DNA from: Aphrocallistes beatrix | Lineage: Eukaryota; Porifera; Hexactinellida; Sceptrulophora; Aphrocallistidae | Direction of reading: 5' to 3' | Assembly: GCA_963281255.1 (NCBI GenBank) | Contig: OY725498.1 | Coordinates: 4,092,001-4,156,000, forward strand | DNA: 64,000 bases | Shown: one piece after another, positions 54,896 to 64,000 of the stretch | Layout of the letters: each line of letters opens with the position of its first letter | Position numbering within the stretch: position 1 is the stretch's first letter | Position numbers and translations under genes: made by a program | Notes under the pieces: generated by a model | What the model was told of the DNA's origin: nothing | What the model saw: the letters and a program-made list of their open reading frames with translations, nothing else | Databases searched by the model: none

Positions 54896-55790
54896 TTTCA
54901 ACCAACCTGCAACATGGAATCAGCCTGAAAGTCTGACACAAAGTCCTCAACATGCCATTCGTCTCTGTCCGGTTCGATCAGCCTTATTGTCTTCAACTTG
55001 TGTCTAAGGGTTTCTGAATCTACACCAGCTGTAAACACCTCACCACCGTCCGGATTGCCACCTCTGAATCCTCGGTCCCAGGATAACGAATCAGAACATC
55101 TTCTAGAGCAACAATAGCCTCATCCACATGGAAGCGTTCTTCGAGCTCATCGAGAGCAGTTTGAAAGAGAGCTTATACTGTGAAATGATGTACGTCTCGA
55201 AGTCTGCCTCAGTAACTGGAATGATTATCCTTGCCCCACGACATATCCTGAAAATTTAAGACGGCGTGGAACAGTTGGTGCCTCTAGATTCGTCTCCTCG
55301 GATGTAGCCTTACACTCGCGGTAGAACTCACCTCCCTCGATAGCAGCTTCAAGGCGCAGTAGTCGCTAGCTTCGAGAAGGACGTTCTAGTCTCTGAAATA
55401 GTTATGCTGACACCTTGAACCCACTTATGTACTGGATCACTGCCTCTTGCAGGACGAGGTTAAGGCAGTGACTCTTACACTACGAAAACCGTGCAAAAGG
55501 ATACTTGTTTCCCAGGCGGGTTCGGACTCCCTTCGGACTCCTTCTTTCCGGTCATGGAAGCTGCGCCATCAAATGCCATCCCGCGCATTCCCTGAAAGTC
55601 AAGGCCTATTGCAGTTAGAGAATCCTCAGCCAGCTTCGCCAGTGTGTTAGCTGTCTCTGCAAATCCGAGGAATTGTTCCGAGATTTCAAAGGTATCTGAA
55701 TGGACGATACGCACAGCGAAAACCACCTGCTCCTTCGCTGTGATATCCTGAGATTCATCCATTAACAGAGATAGGGGATTATACAGCCTT
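54896..55790 (-). pseudogene. hAT-like (DUF4371/ZMYM-type) transposase relic
   Basis: From 55760 downward: MDESQDITAKEQVVFAVRIV (catalytic-core start DES.DI..KEQ), FLGFAETANTLAKLAED, MRGMAFDGAASMTGK (G..DGA..M.G), then in other frames YPFAR and CLNLVLQEAV, and DEWHVE near 54950. These are the order and motifs of DUF4371 hAT transposases. At least three frameshifts and several stops. Confidence 0.8.
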
Positions 55791-56531
55791 CCAGAGAAAC
55801 GCTCCTAATCTAAAATTTCTAATTTTTCATACGCCTAAATCGCTAAATAACATTACAATATTGACTAAATTGGGTATTTTTCTGAATTTTACGCTCCTAA
55901 ACACATTGCGGCTTAAAACTTTTCATAATGACGCCAACCGTTGTTAAGGCTCAATTTTCTACTTGAATGTCTGTCTATTGAGACAAAAACCGAATTGTCA
56001 AATTGGAATAAGGTCGAAAAGATTTACGAAATAAAACCAGAAACGGAATATAAAACGCCGATTACAGTATATAAATTGTACAAACCTCTAAAAATTGATT
56101 TTCAAACAATAAATATGGTAAGTAGATTCTAAGTGTTCACGTACAGTATATATTCAATTGATAATTTTGTCAGTCGAGAAACTAACCATGATCTTCAAAT
56201 TTTCAAATTGACAATTCAGCTTTATCCAGCACTCTACAGTACCACATACTAGCACAAAACAAAATAATGATGCAAATTATCCAGCTCTTCAAGCAGTACT
56301 GATCATCTATTTATACAGAGATATTTCACACCCCAGTGGAAGCTACGTTCAATATTCACCAACCAAATCTATCAAATTCAGTGGTAGCAGTTCAGCAAAC
56401 TAGTTTAGCACCAAATAAATGATCATTATACATCACAGTATTGTGAATTAATCTAAACAAACTACTGAACAGAAAACGAAAACTAAACAAGATAATAAAT
56501 TTCTGAGAGGGAAAGTATTATTAAAAATTAA
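55791..56531. other. 3' flank of N12
   Basis: 55928-56046 matches 41535-41655, and 56130-56350 resembles 59810-60010 and 23640-23800. Non-coding. Confidence 0.5.
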
Positions 56532-57776
56532 TCAGAAAATCAAAAGACGATGGTTGCTACCTACGAGGATGATTCTCCCTTTTGCATCTAGTGTGACACC
56601 GAGAGGATTCTGTATGCTGTCAGTGATTTTATGAACTAAATCTCCTTGATTGAATAGAAAAATAGCGTGTTGGTTATAATCTGAAATAATAAAGCTACCA
56701 GCACCATCTATACAGAATAATTTGGGGGTTTTCAAATGTTTGGAAATAGAATCGAGAACTGCATTCTGTACCTGAGTGAGGTTATAGTTGAAAGAATAGA
56801 GGAAAGGGTTAGTGGAGCTCAGTACATAAATGTACTCGTTGGTTAGTTTTATGTCAGAAGGAGACTTCAGTATTCCTTTTCCAAACTGAGACTTGAATAG
56901 GAAATCTTTGGAGAATATTTGGACTCGATTAGTACCATAGTCACACACAAATATATCTCCATTCGATTCATTGATAGTAATGCCACGAGGGGAACTCAAT
57001 TGTCTTTCTCCATTCCCTGGAGTTCCTATCTGTTTTAGAAATGCTTTATTCAAATCGTAAACTAACAAACAACCAGCTCCATGCTGAGATACAAACACTT
57101 TATTTTGGTAGAAAGCAATGCAAAGAGGAAAATTCATCTTACCAGCTCCATCTCTATCTCCAAACTTGTACAAATACTTTCCATCTTTGTCAAATACTTG
57201 CATCCTGTTGTTGTACTGATCTGCTACGAAAATATTACCAGTCTGGTAGTGCACTGCTACTCCCCAAGGAGAAGAGAATTGTCCTTCCTTACCACCTGAT
57301 GTCCCTCCTATACTGAGTACAGGAGTCACTTTTCCCTCATAATCTACTACAGGTAGGCTAGATACTACAGAAGTAGAGTTAGTAACAGTAAGTCTACCAA
57401 TAGTACCAGCTAACTCCAATATTGTCTTGTCAAAGTCAAGACTGATGTGTTTAGATTCGAACTGAGATTCAAATTCTTTTCGTTTCTCTGTTATTTGTTC
57501 AATAATGGAGCTTTGGAAATTTGTCAGATTTAAAGACTTAATTTTATCTTTCGTAAATTGTAAGAGTGATTCAAGTTCTGTTAGAGATTGTTTGTGTTCA
57601 TCTCTTTCTTTTTTGTGAGAATTTAGAATCAAATCCAATTCCTTTATTAGTTTTTCTTTTCTCTCTCTCAAACGATCCACCAACTGACAAAAGTAAGTTT
57701 CTATTTCCTTTTTCGTTTTAGATATTTCATCATCGAAATCGTCCTTATCGCCTGAGACAATACTTGCTGTTGCCAT
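56532..57776 (-). CDS. N12: coiled-coil/NHL-repeat protein, type A
   Basis: 414 residues, MATASIVSGDKDDFDDEIS. A-type coil with CQLVDRLRERKEKLIKELD and LTNFQSSIIEQITEKRKEF, the latter shared with N8. Core unchanged; six NHL units (WGVAVHYQTGNIFVADQYNNRMQVF; GDIFVCDYGTNRVQIF; LKTPKLFCIDGAGSFIISDYNQH). It has the one-residue-shorter FNQGDLV otherwise seen in type B N6 and N10, so its C-terminal half and N-terminal half have different affinities. The upstream block lies at the normal distance (101 bases). Intact and probably expressed; binding partner unknown. Confidence 0.9.
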   Translation of the reverse strand: MATASIVSGDKDDFDDEISKTKKEIETYFCQLVDRLRERKEKLIKELDLILNSHKKERDEHKQSLTELESLLQFTKDKIKSLNLTNFQSSIIEQITEKRKEFESQFESKHISLDFDKTILELAGTIGRLTVTNSTSVVSSLPVVDYEGKVTPVLSIGGTSGGKEGQFSSPWGVAVHYQTGNIFVADQYNNRMQVFDKDGKYLYKFGDRDGAGKMNFPLCIAFYQNKVFVSQHGAGCLLVYDLNKAFLKQIGTPGNGERQLSSPRGITINESNGDIFVCDYGTNRVQIFSKDFLFKSQFGKGILKSPSDIKLTNEYIYVLSSTNPFLYSFNYNLTQVQNAVLDSISKHLKTPKLFCIDGAGSFIISDYNQHAIFLFNQGDLVHKITDSIQNPLGVTLDAKGRIILVGSNHRLLIF

Positions 57777-57876
57777 TGAATAATAAATAAATCTAATAGA
57801 AAATAGAAATTACGAACTAACATAATAAATATCACGATCAAGATTCATAAATATTATGGATACGTCACTTTTATAA

Positions 57877-57903
57877 ATATCTACATCATAGACATAGCTA
57901 GCA
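57877..57903 (-). promoter_or_regulatory. Conserved upstream block of type A genes (N12)
   Basis: CATCATAGACATAGCTAGC, 101 bases before the ATG. Confidence 0.4.
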
Positions 57904-58249
57904 TTCCTGACAGTGGAAAGGGGATTGCAAGCAGTCACACTGGGGTTGCTCCTAAAACATGGAACTATCAGAAATATAGGTATATATTACATGGTTGATT
58001 ATCATTTTATAAATAATGAAACATTTCATAATAGCCGTTGAGATTTAGCTTGCAGATTAAAATACTAATCTGTGCCAAAGTTTTGAGTATACATATAAGA
58101 GGCATGAGCATGGAGTAGTTACTTCCGTTTGATTGCGTTGAAAATTCCTAGGATTATTCATCCACTTATTCTTATCTTTTGATTTGAGTCTTGAATTCGA
58201 TGGACTAAGTCCCTAAATATTGTGATGAAGAAATTTTCTAAGATATTTT
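57904..58249. other. Intergenic
   Basis: AT-rich, no recognised element. Confidence 0.4.
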
Positions 58250-58470
58250 CAGGGCTTTTCACGAGTCATTTGATTGATTCAATGACTCGTGGGTCATCGA
58301 GTCATACGCGCTGACTCAAGTCATCAAAATTTCCAACGAGTCAGAAGATTAGAAATTTTGACGAGTCACCAAAGTCCTGACTCATGAGGCATCAAGTTAT
58401 TACTCACGACTCGACGAGTCATGACTCAATGAATCGAGTCATTAGAGTTGGTGACTTTTGAAAAGCCCTG
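58250..58470. mobile_element. hAT MITE with GAGTCA repeats
   Basis: CAGGGCTTTTCACGAGTCA and its near-complement TGACTTTTGAAAAGCCCTG. Flanks GATATTTT (58242-58249) and GATATTTA (58471-58478) form an 8-base duplication with one mismatch. The interior is packed with GAGTCA/TGACTC in both orientations. Confidence 0.82.
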
Positions 58471-58479
58471 GATATTTAC

Positions 58480-59548
58480 GTTTGCTGGTGAGCAGCTACT
58501 TCTGTAATTGTTTTACATCTTTGCATATGACTCGCTAAGGTTCGAATTAATACTGCTATTCACTACGTCTCTGACATTAGAAACCTCCTCCAACCATTCT
58601 CGAGCAGTAACTCTGTCATTCCAGAGTTGCACGCGGGCCGAAATTTGTAACCGCGGCCCGGCCCCGGCCTGCAATTTTAAGTTAACCCGGCCCGCGGCCC
58701 GCAAGAAGCCCGCATAAATATTTTTGCCCGCTTTGTAAGTTATAAACTATAAACAAATAAGTGGAAACTAACAAAGTTCCATTTATGTAAGTATTCTATA
58801 ATTGGTCCCTCGTGACAATTAAAAACATCGTCTCGGTTGTTGGTTGTCGCGGGGAGTCCTGCCAAGATTTCCAGCCCGCGGAGCCCACAAACTATTATAT
58901 TCGGCCCGCACGGCCCGCGGCCCGCGTGCAACTCTGTGTCATTCTCAGCATGTGGCAAGGAAAGTGCGGTGACATCGGTTCCATTCCATAGAGTCCATAC
59001 ATTATCGTATAGGGAAAGTACCCTGTGCTGGAACGTAGGAGGCAGTTGAGGTTGTACTTGACCTCCTGTAAGATCGAAGGTCAATAATATTTATCGATTC
59101 ATGTCTTCAAGTAGCAGCGCATGACCTGTTCACGGAGTGAACTCCTCTCTCTGCCTGCCCGTCGTCCACTGGGTGATAGGGGGAGCTAAGACGTCTTTCA
59201 ATACCGAACCCATTTAACATTCCTTAACTAACTTCACGTCAACATTCGCTCCTGATCACTTAACATGATCTTGGGTGGTCCATGTCTGTATCCTTGGAGC
59301 AAACACTTACGAACTGACTCAGCAGTCTGATCCGCCTTTGGGTAAAGTTCCACGAACTGGAAAAAAGGTCTGTCATCAAAATAAAATATCGATGATTATC
59401 TGTTGACCATGGTAAGGCCGCGATATTAAAGGAAACCGCGTGTCTCGGTTCCCCGGCGATTGTAACCGCTCGAGAAGTTCTCTAGGCAGGTTCTTAGGTT
59501 TTGTTTCTCTGGCATATCCAGCATCCATCGTACTGGGATAATTATAAC
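58480..59548 (-). mobile_element. Gypsy integrase relic
   Basis: Minus strand: NLPRELLERL (59490), core remnant near 59240-59400, SPYHPVDDGQAER near 59170 (the usual YHPQTDGQ.ER motif), VEVKYNLNC..SSTGYFPYTIMYG near 59030, then after a hAT MITE insertion VTAREWLEEVSNVRD near 58600. Stops and shifts throughout. It complements the integrase parts kept at 49090 and 39640. Confidence 0.75.
58622..58936. mobile_element. hAT MITE, copy 3, inside gypsy integrase
   Basis: 315 bases with perfect ends CAGAGTTGCACGCGGGCC / GGCCCGCGTGCAACTCTG and exact 8-base duplication TGTCATTC (58614-58621, 58937-58944). Best-preserved copy of the family at 8743 and 36801. Confidence 0.95.
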
Positions 59549-59624
59549 TCGAACTCCGGCTTAGTACGTACTCATTTCTCTGAATCAAATTCCGGTAATA
59601 TAGAGATTCCTATGTAATATCAAC
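59549..59624. mobile_element. MITE family C fragment
   Basis: Middle part only (CCGGCTTAGTACGTACTC to ATGTAATATCAAC). Both ends lost. Confidence 0.6.
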
Positions 59625-60360
59625 ACAAGGACATTCTCATTTTCATCGATTTGTTAAAACTGACTAATGGCAAGAGGTATCTGTCTGGATCAGAAAGACC
59701 TTATTTGGGCGGAAACGGGGGTAGTGATGTTGGATATAAAACAGCGATTTACAGTATTTAAATTCTACAAGGCTCTAAAATTGATTTTTAAAAATAATTA
59801 TAGGAAGTAAAGTGCTCACGCACGTTTATACTCAATCGATAATTTTGTTAGTCGAGGAATTAACCATGATCTTTCCAGTCAATTTGACAATTCAGTTTTA
59901 CTCCTCTACAATACCATACACTAGCAATAAACAAAATAAGGATAGAATTCCCCTGTTCGCCAGCACCACTGGTCACCTATTTATACATAGATATCCCACA
60001 CCACACCAGAGGGTACGGTCGTAAATCCAGAGGTGGATTCTCCATACAATTACAACTCTCCACCTTCTGCCGAATCGACGGAACAAGGCCTAATTGGAAG
60101 TAGGAAAAAGCCTAAACCTGCAAATAGGAATAAGACCTAAAATGCCACACAGTACCCTCTTCATGAAAAAATATGCCACTTTCACGCACAGTTAAAACTA
60201 TTTCAAACCAAAAATGCTCCCTTTCACTAAGTTCTTATACATATCACTCTTCAAAATGCTCACATTGGCTCTCCATCCAATTTTAAGTTGTTGGACAAAT
60301 ATCATAATTTTGAGTACAAGTAGTACTAAAATAAATTCATTCAATTCAGCTTTGCTTAAT
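59625..60360. other. Repeated intergenic flank
   Basis: 59628-59770 matches 63695-63850 (GACTAATG, GTATCTGTCTGGATCAG). 60130-60290 resembles 45640-45780. No gene. Confidence 0.5.
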
Positions 60361-60437
60361 TAAGTCTCGCCCAGTTAGGTTTCGCACAAACGAGTTCGCT
60401 CAAGTGGGTTTCGCTCAATTTAGTTTCGCTCAACTGT
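60361..60437. repeat. Degenerate 15-16 bp tandem repeat
   Basis: Five units of the AGTTTCGCTCAAYT type. It may be the arm of an unidentified element. Confidence 0.55.
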
Positions 60438-60873
60438 GAAACCCCCTATGTACCATCAGAACCATAAAAATCCAAGTTCTTAGACTGACTATTCTTTAAG
60501 AAAGTATGAATGCTCAACAGTGAGAAAGATAGTTAAGTTAAACACTCACATGGACTAACTGGTAGACAAACGTAGACACGGAGCAGGAGGAGGATTGGTA
60601 TGATATCTGTAATGTAGTGAGTTGGGGCTCCCTGAACTGTACTTGTGGGTGCCGCATCCAGGCGCCTACCCCAGCTATACCATTGTTTCAAACGTTCCTA
60701 CTTAATAGTATATAAATTTATGGGCGATACTATGCTATCTTGTGGATTATCGGAGATGAGAAATCACAACAAAAAGTACCATCCAAACTCTAAAATTAAC
60801 AAATTACAAAACAGATAAAAATAATATGAGATAAGAAACAATATTAGTATTTGAGTTAAATACGACGAAATGG
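60438..60873. other. 3' flank of N13
   Basis: 60700-60870 matches 11930-12092 and 13845-13866, giving the uninterrupted version of the foldback target. Non-coding. Confidence 0.5.
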
Positions 60874-62124
60874 TTAGAATATCAAAAGACGATTATTGTG
60901 ACCTACTAGGATGATTCTCCCTCTAGCATCTAGTGTGACACCAAGAGGACTCTGTATGCTATCAGCGATGTTATGAACTAAATCTCCCTCTTGATTGAAT
61001 AGAACAATAACGTGTTGGGTATAATCTGATATAATAAAGTTACCAGCACCATCTATACAGAATGAATAGGGACTTTTCAAATGTTTGGAAATAGAATTGA
61101 GAACAGCATTCTCTACCTGAGTGAGGTTATAGTTGAAAGAATAGAGGAAAGGGTTAGTGCAGCTCAGTACATAAATGTACTCGTTGGTTAGCTTTATGTC
61201 AGAAGGGGACTTCAGTATTTCTTTTCCAAACTGAGACTTGAATAGGAAATCTTTGGAGAATATTTGTACCCGATTATTACTAAGGTCACACACAAATATA
61301 TCTCCATTCGATTCATTTACAGTAATGCCATATGGGGATTTAAACTGTCCTTCTCCATTCCCTGGAGTTCCTATCTGTTTCAGAAATGTTCCATTTAAAT
61401 AATAAACTAACAAACAACCAGCTCCGTTCTGAGATACAAACACTTTATTTTGGTAGAAAGCTATGCAAAGAGGAGAATTCATCTTACCAGCTCCATTACT
61501 ATCCCCAAACTTGCACAAATACTTTCCATCTTTGTTGAATACTTGCACTCTGTTGTTATTCTGATCTACTACGAAAATATTACCAGTCTGGTAGCGCACT
61601 GCTACTCCATAAGGATTTGAGAATTGTCCTTCCTTACCACCTGATGTCCTTCCTATTATACTGAGTACAGGGGTCACTTTTCCCTCATAATCTACTACAG
61701 GTAGGCTAGATACCACGGAAGTAGAGTTAGTAACAGTAAGTCTACCAATAGTACCAGCTAACTCCAATATTGTCTTGTCAAAGTCAAGACTGATGTGTTT
61801 AGATTCGAACTGAGATTCAAATTCTTTGCGTTTCTCTGATAATTGATCGATAAATGAGCTTTGAATTTCTTTAAGATTTTCAGATTTTATTTCATTTTTG
61901 ATACTCTGTAACACTCTTTCAAGTTCTGTTAGAGATTGTTTGTGTTTATCTCTTTCTCCTTTGTGAGAATTTAACATTTCTTCCAATTCGTTTAACAGTT
62001 TTCTTTTTCTCTCTTTCAAACAATCAATCAATTGACAGAAATGAATTTCTATTTTCTTTTGAACTTTGGAGATTTGAACTTCGAAGTCATCTTCTTCGGA
62101 CGAGACAACATCTGCTGTCGCCAT
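60874..62124 (-). CDS. N13: coiled-coil/NHL-repeat protein, type B
   Basis: 416 residues, MATADVVSSEEDDFEVQIS. B-type coil (CQLIDCLKERKRKLLNELEE). The core has a one-residue insertion (LSIIGRTSGGKEGQF against LSIGGTSGGKEGQF). Six NHL units: YGVAVRYQTGNIFVVDQNNNRVQVF, a second unit with CKFGDSNGAGKM and LVYYLNG, GDIFVCDLSNNRVQIF, and a last unit ending NNRLLIF. It keeps the longer FNQEGDLV, unlike B copies N6 and N10. The coil and distal upstream region are closest to N3; the sequence missing from N3's start is present here (62121-62604). Frame and start intact. Confidence 0.9.
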   Translation of the reverse strand: MATADVVSSEEDDFEVQISKVQKKIEIHFCQLIDCLKERKRKLLNELEEMLNSHKGERDKHKQSLTELERVLQSIKNEIKSENLKEIQSSFIDQLSEKRKEFESQFESKHISLDFDKTILELAGTIGRLTVTNSTSVVSSLPVVDYEGKVTPVLSIIGRTSGGKEGQFSNPYGVAVRYQTGNIFVVDQNNNRVQVFNKDGKYLCKFGDSNGAGKMNSPLCIAFYQNKVFVSQNGAGCLLVYYLNGTFLKQIGTPGNGEGQFKSPYGITVNESNGDIFVCDLSNNRVQIFSKDFLFKSQFGKEILKSPSDIKLTNEYIYVLSCTNPFLYSFNYNLTQVENAVLNSISKHLKSPYSFCIDGAGNFIISDYTQHVIVLFNQEGDLVHNIADSIQSPLGVTLDARGRIILVGHNNRLLIF

Positions 62125-63312
62125 TTGAGGCTAAAATGAGTCTAAATATAATTTTAGAACAATTTTGAGTTTACTTTGTACAACAAAGATATACAAGTAT
62201 TGTGATAAATCTTAATGCTATAAAGTTTATTAAACCAGCTCCAGGAAGGCGTATCGAGGGACAGGGAGGGGTATTGTGGCGATATGTGCTCATTGCTCAC
62301 CCGATATGTGTGGCTGATTATTATTTTTATATTTTGTGGATAGCCTTTGGAATTTGACTTGGTAGTTTAAAATATAAATTTGTGCAATGAAGTTGCTTGT
62401 TTCTATGCACTATAAACAAGAACATATATATACTTAGATATAAACACATTTTCGCTCCAGACGATCACTTCGTATCAGCATGATGAGGTGCACTGTTATA
62501 GAGACTCTACGGGCGCCAAATATATATATATATATATATATATGCTTAATTAAGCTACGTAAAGTAGACAAGGGTGATAGTGATGTAATCAATCTGATGT
62601 TCAAGCATTTAGTAGGTTGTAATTAAATCAAATGTAGGAGAATACTAGACTATATCTGTATGTGAAAAACGGAAATACTATATTAACATTTCGCATATTA
62701 GTATTAGGTCTATTTTAGTCGTTTTAATAGATTTGATATCTAATCCTGACAAAGTAATTATACCCTAACTCAGTGTTTTTGGTTCATCAGGGTGTTACTA
62801 TGAAGGTAGTTATGATAAACTTGATTCCAATTCAACTAATATTCTTACATAATGGAAGAACTATGCAATTTTAAACGTGAAACCACTTGTGTACCTGATA
62901 CCAGCACCACCTACCTAGAGGTGCAAGATTTAATAAGGAATCATAACAGATACATAACTTTGTAACTCCTGCTAAGTGTGGAGACGATAGTTAACCTGTG
63001 ATATCTGCAATTCACTTTTTTTCAGTTTATCTACAAGAGTGTAATAATCAAAAATAGGGAATGGGAGTGTACAGTTGTATATTTACGATATTTTATCTAG
63101 TCGGGAAATAGGCTTCATCACTTAATAGTCCTTAGTGTCTCAAATCACAATGGCACTAACTGATATATCAATTTCAACTAGGTTCAGAGAGCTGGGTGGA
63201 TGCGTCTATACTTTTTATTATAGGCTTATCCATACGTTGCAGGTGACATTCACTGAGCTAGAGTGAACAGGTGCCTCTGCACTGGCTCTATTTGCGTGTA
63301 TGCTTTTTCGTA
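62125..63312. other. Upstream region of N13
   Basis: Carries the proximal promoter region that N3 lost. 62604-63010 matches the N3 upstream sequence; 63110-63270 matches the N10 and 32870 flanks. No gene. Confidence 0.5.
62521..62543. repeat. (TA)n microsatellite
   Basis: About eleven TA units. Confidence 0.9.
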
Positions 63313-63485
63313 GAGCAGAACCTCTTTAATAAGAACACGGATGATGCGAAACTCCGGATAATACGAACAGATATTTTATGTCCTACGGAGGAAAGTACAT
63401 CTAAATACTCCGGTTAATATGAATTCCGGATAATATCAACAAATTTCGATCGTCCCCTTGTGTTCGCAATACCGAGATTCTACTG
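63313..63485. mobile_element. Pogo-like MITE (GAACCTC type), copy 2
   Basis: TA-flanked (63311-63312, 63486-63487). Ends GAGCAGAACCTCTTTAATAAG / GCAATACCGAGATTCTACTG (first end minus its last base in the match). Interior shares GATATTTTATGTCC with 22624-22777. Confidence 0.65.
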
Positions 63486-63487
63486 TA

Positions 63488-64000
63488 TTAAGCTAAGTCC
63501 AGAAAGGGTCGAATAAAGGCTTTTGAATAGTTTTGTTACGGATAAGGCAGATTTAAACTTTTGTGCAAAAAAATATTATTTTGTCTTATTCCAGTCTTGA
63601 AAACCCAAATTTTCGGCCAACTTATTCAGTCAACTCTGCAATAAGAAAAGAAGAGTAGTGAGCAAATGATGAATCAAAAACGAAACACTGATTTGAACTT
63701 AGGACATTCTCATTTTCAGCGATTTGATCTAACTGACTAATGACTAGGGGTATCTGTCTGGATCAGAAAAAAACTCATCTGGCGGGAAAATAGGGGTAGT
63801 GATGTTGGATGTATAACGCCGATTTACGGTATTTAAATTATACAAGTCTCTAAAATAATGATTCTAAAATAATAAATACTATACACGAGTAAATGCTAAG
63901 AACTCAATCATAGTTTAAAATCAATTGTAATTTCGTTAGTCGTGGAATTAACAATGCTCGTTCCAGTTATATTTGACAATTCAGCATATCCAGCACTCTA
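63488..64000. other. Repeated intergenic flank at right edge
   Basis: 63695-63850 matches 59628-59770, and 63930-64000 resembles 56160-56240 (CAATTCAGC..TATCCAGCACTCTA), so another array unit may begin just beyond the window. Confidence 0.5.

Overview
This is an AT-rich animal nuclear window with no prokaryotic features. Evidence for a metazoan comes from spliced exons with GT..AG borders, coiled-coil/NHL-propeller proteins, a tRNA-derived SINE, and mariner/Tc1, hAT, piggyBac-like, Helitron-like and Ty3/gypsy relics. The protein family and repeat style would fit a sponge (from memory, possibly a glass sponge), but the sequence alone does not prove this.

The backbone is a tandem array of intronless minus-strand genes, each encoding about 415 residues: an N-terminal coiled coil and a six-unit NHL beta-propeller, with no RING finger or B-box. 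I label the copies N1-N13 from left to right. N1 (2036-3289) is a divergent member. N2 (9403), N6 (30423), N7 (37451), N10 (46303), N12 (56532) and N13 (60874) are intact, and N11 (52191) is intact with a start codon supplied by a retrotransposon fragment. N3 has lost its start codon, N4 its 5' part, N5 is split by a SINE, N8 lacks its 3' third, and N9 is split by a hAT element. Small fragments lie at 1-126, 13866-14001, 23137-23226, 25038-25127 and 54800-54895. Two N-terminal types exist: A (MATAG.., N2, N5, N7, N8, N12, and N11 without its start) and B (MATADVV.., N3, N6, N10, N13). C-terminal variants do not follow this split, which points to gene conversion.

Region by region: 1-5 kb holds N1 and unexplained sequence. 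5.2-7.4 kb is a GGTCC-repeat element carrying GC-rich, frameshifted exons of a Girdin/Daple (CCDC88)-like gene. 8-10.7 kb is N2, in a block duplicated at 33.3-38.7 kb with N7. 12-20.6 kb is a nest of transposons: a foldback element, a piggyBac-like MITE, Helitron-like copies, a dead mariner and an intact DD35E transposon. 21-31.7 kb holds N3-N6 with repeated gypsy fragments. 32-36 kb is the second GGTCC element, containing a three-level nest. 39-45.5 kb holds gypsy and hAT relics, N8, two tandem Helitron-like copies and N9. 46-54 kb holds N10, the longest gypsy relic and N11. 54-64 kb holds mixed relics, N12 and N13.

The genes do not form a pathway. They are paralogues being duplicated, recombined and broken, with mobile elements at most of the breakpoints. 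Several insertions can be proved inside the window, because a paralogous copy or the other arm of a palindrome preserves the empty site.
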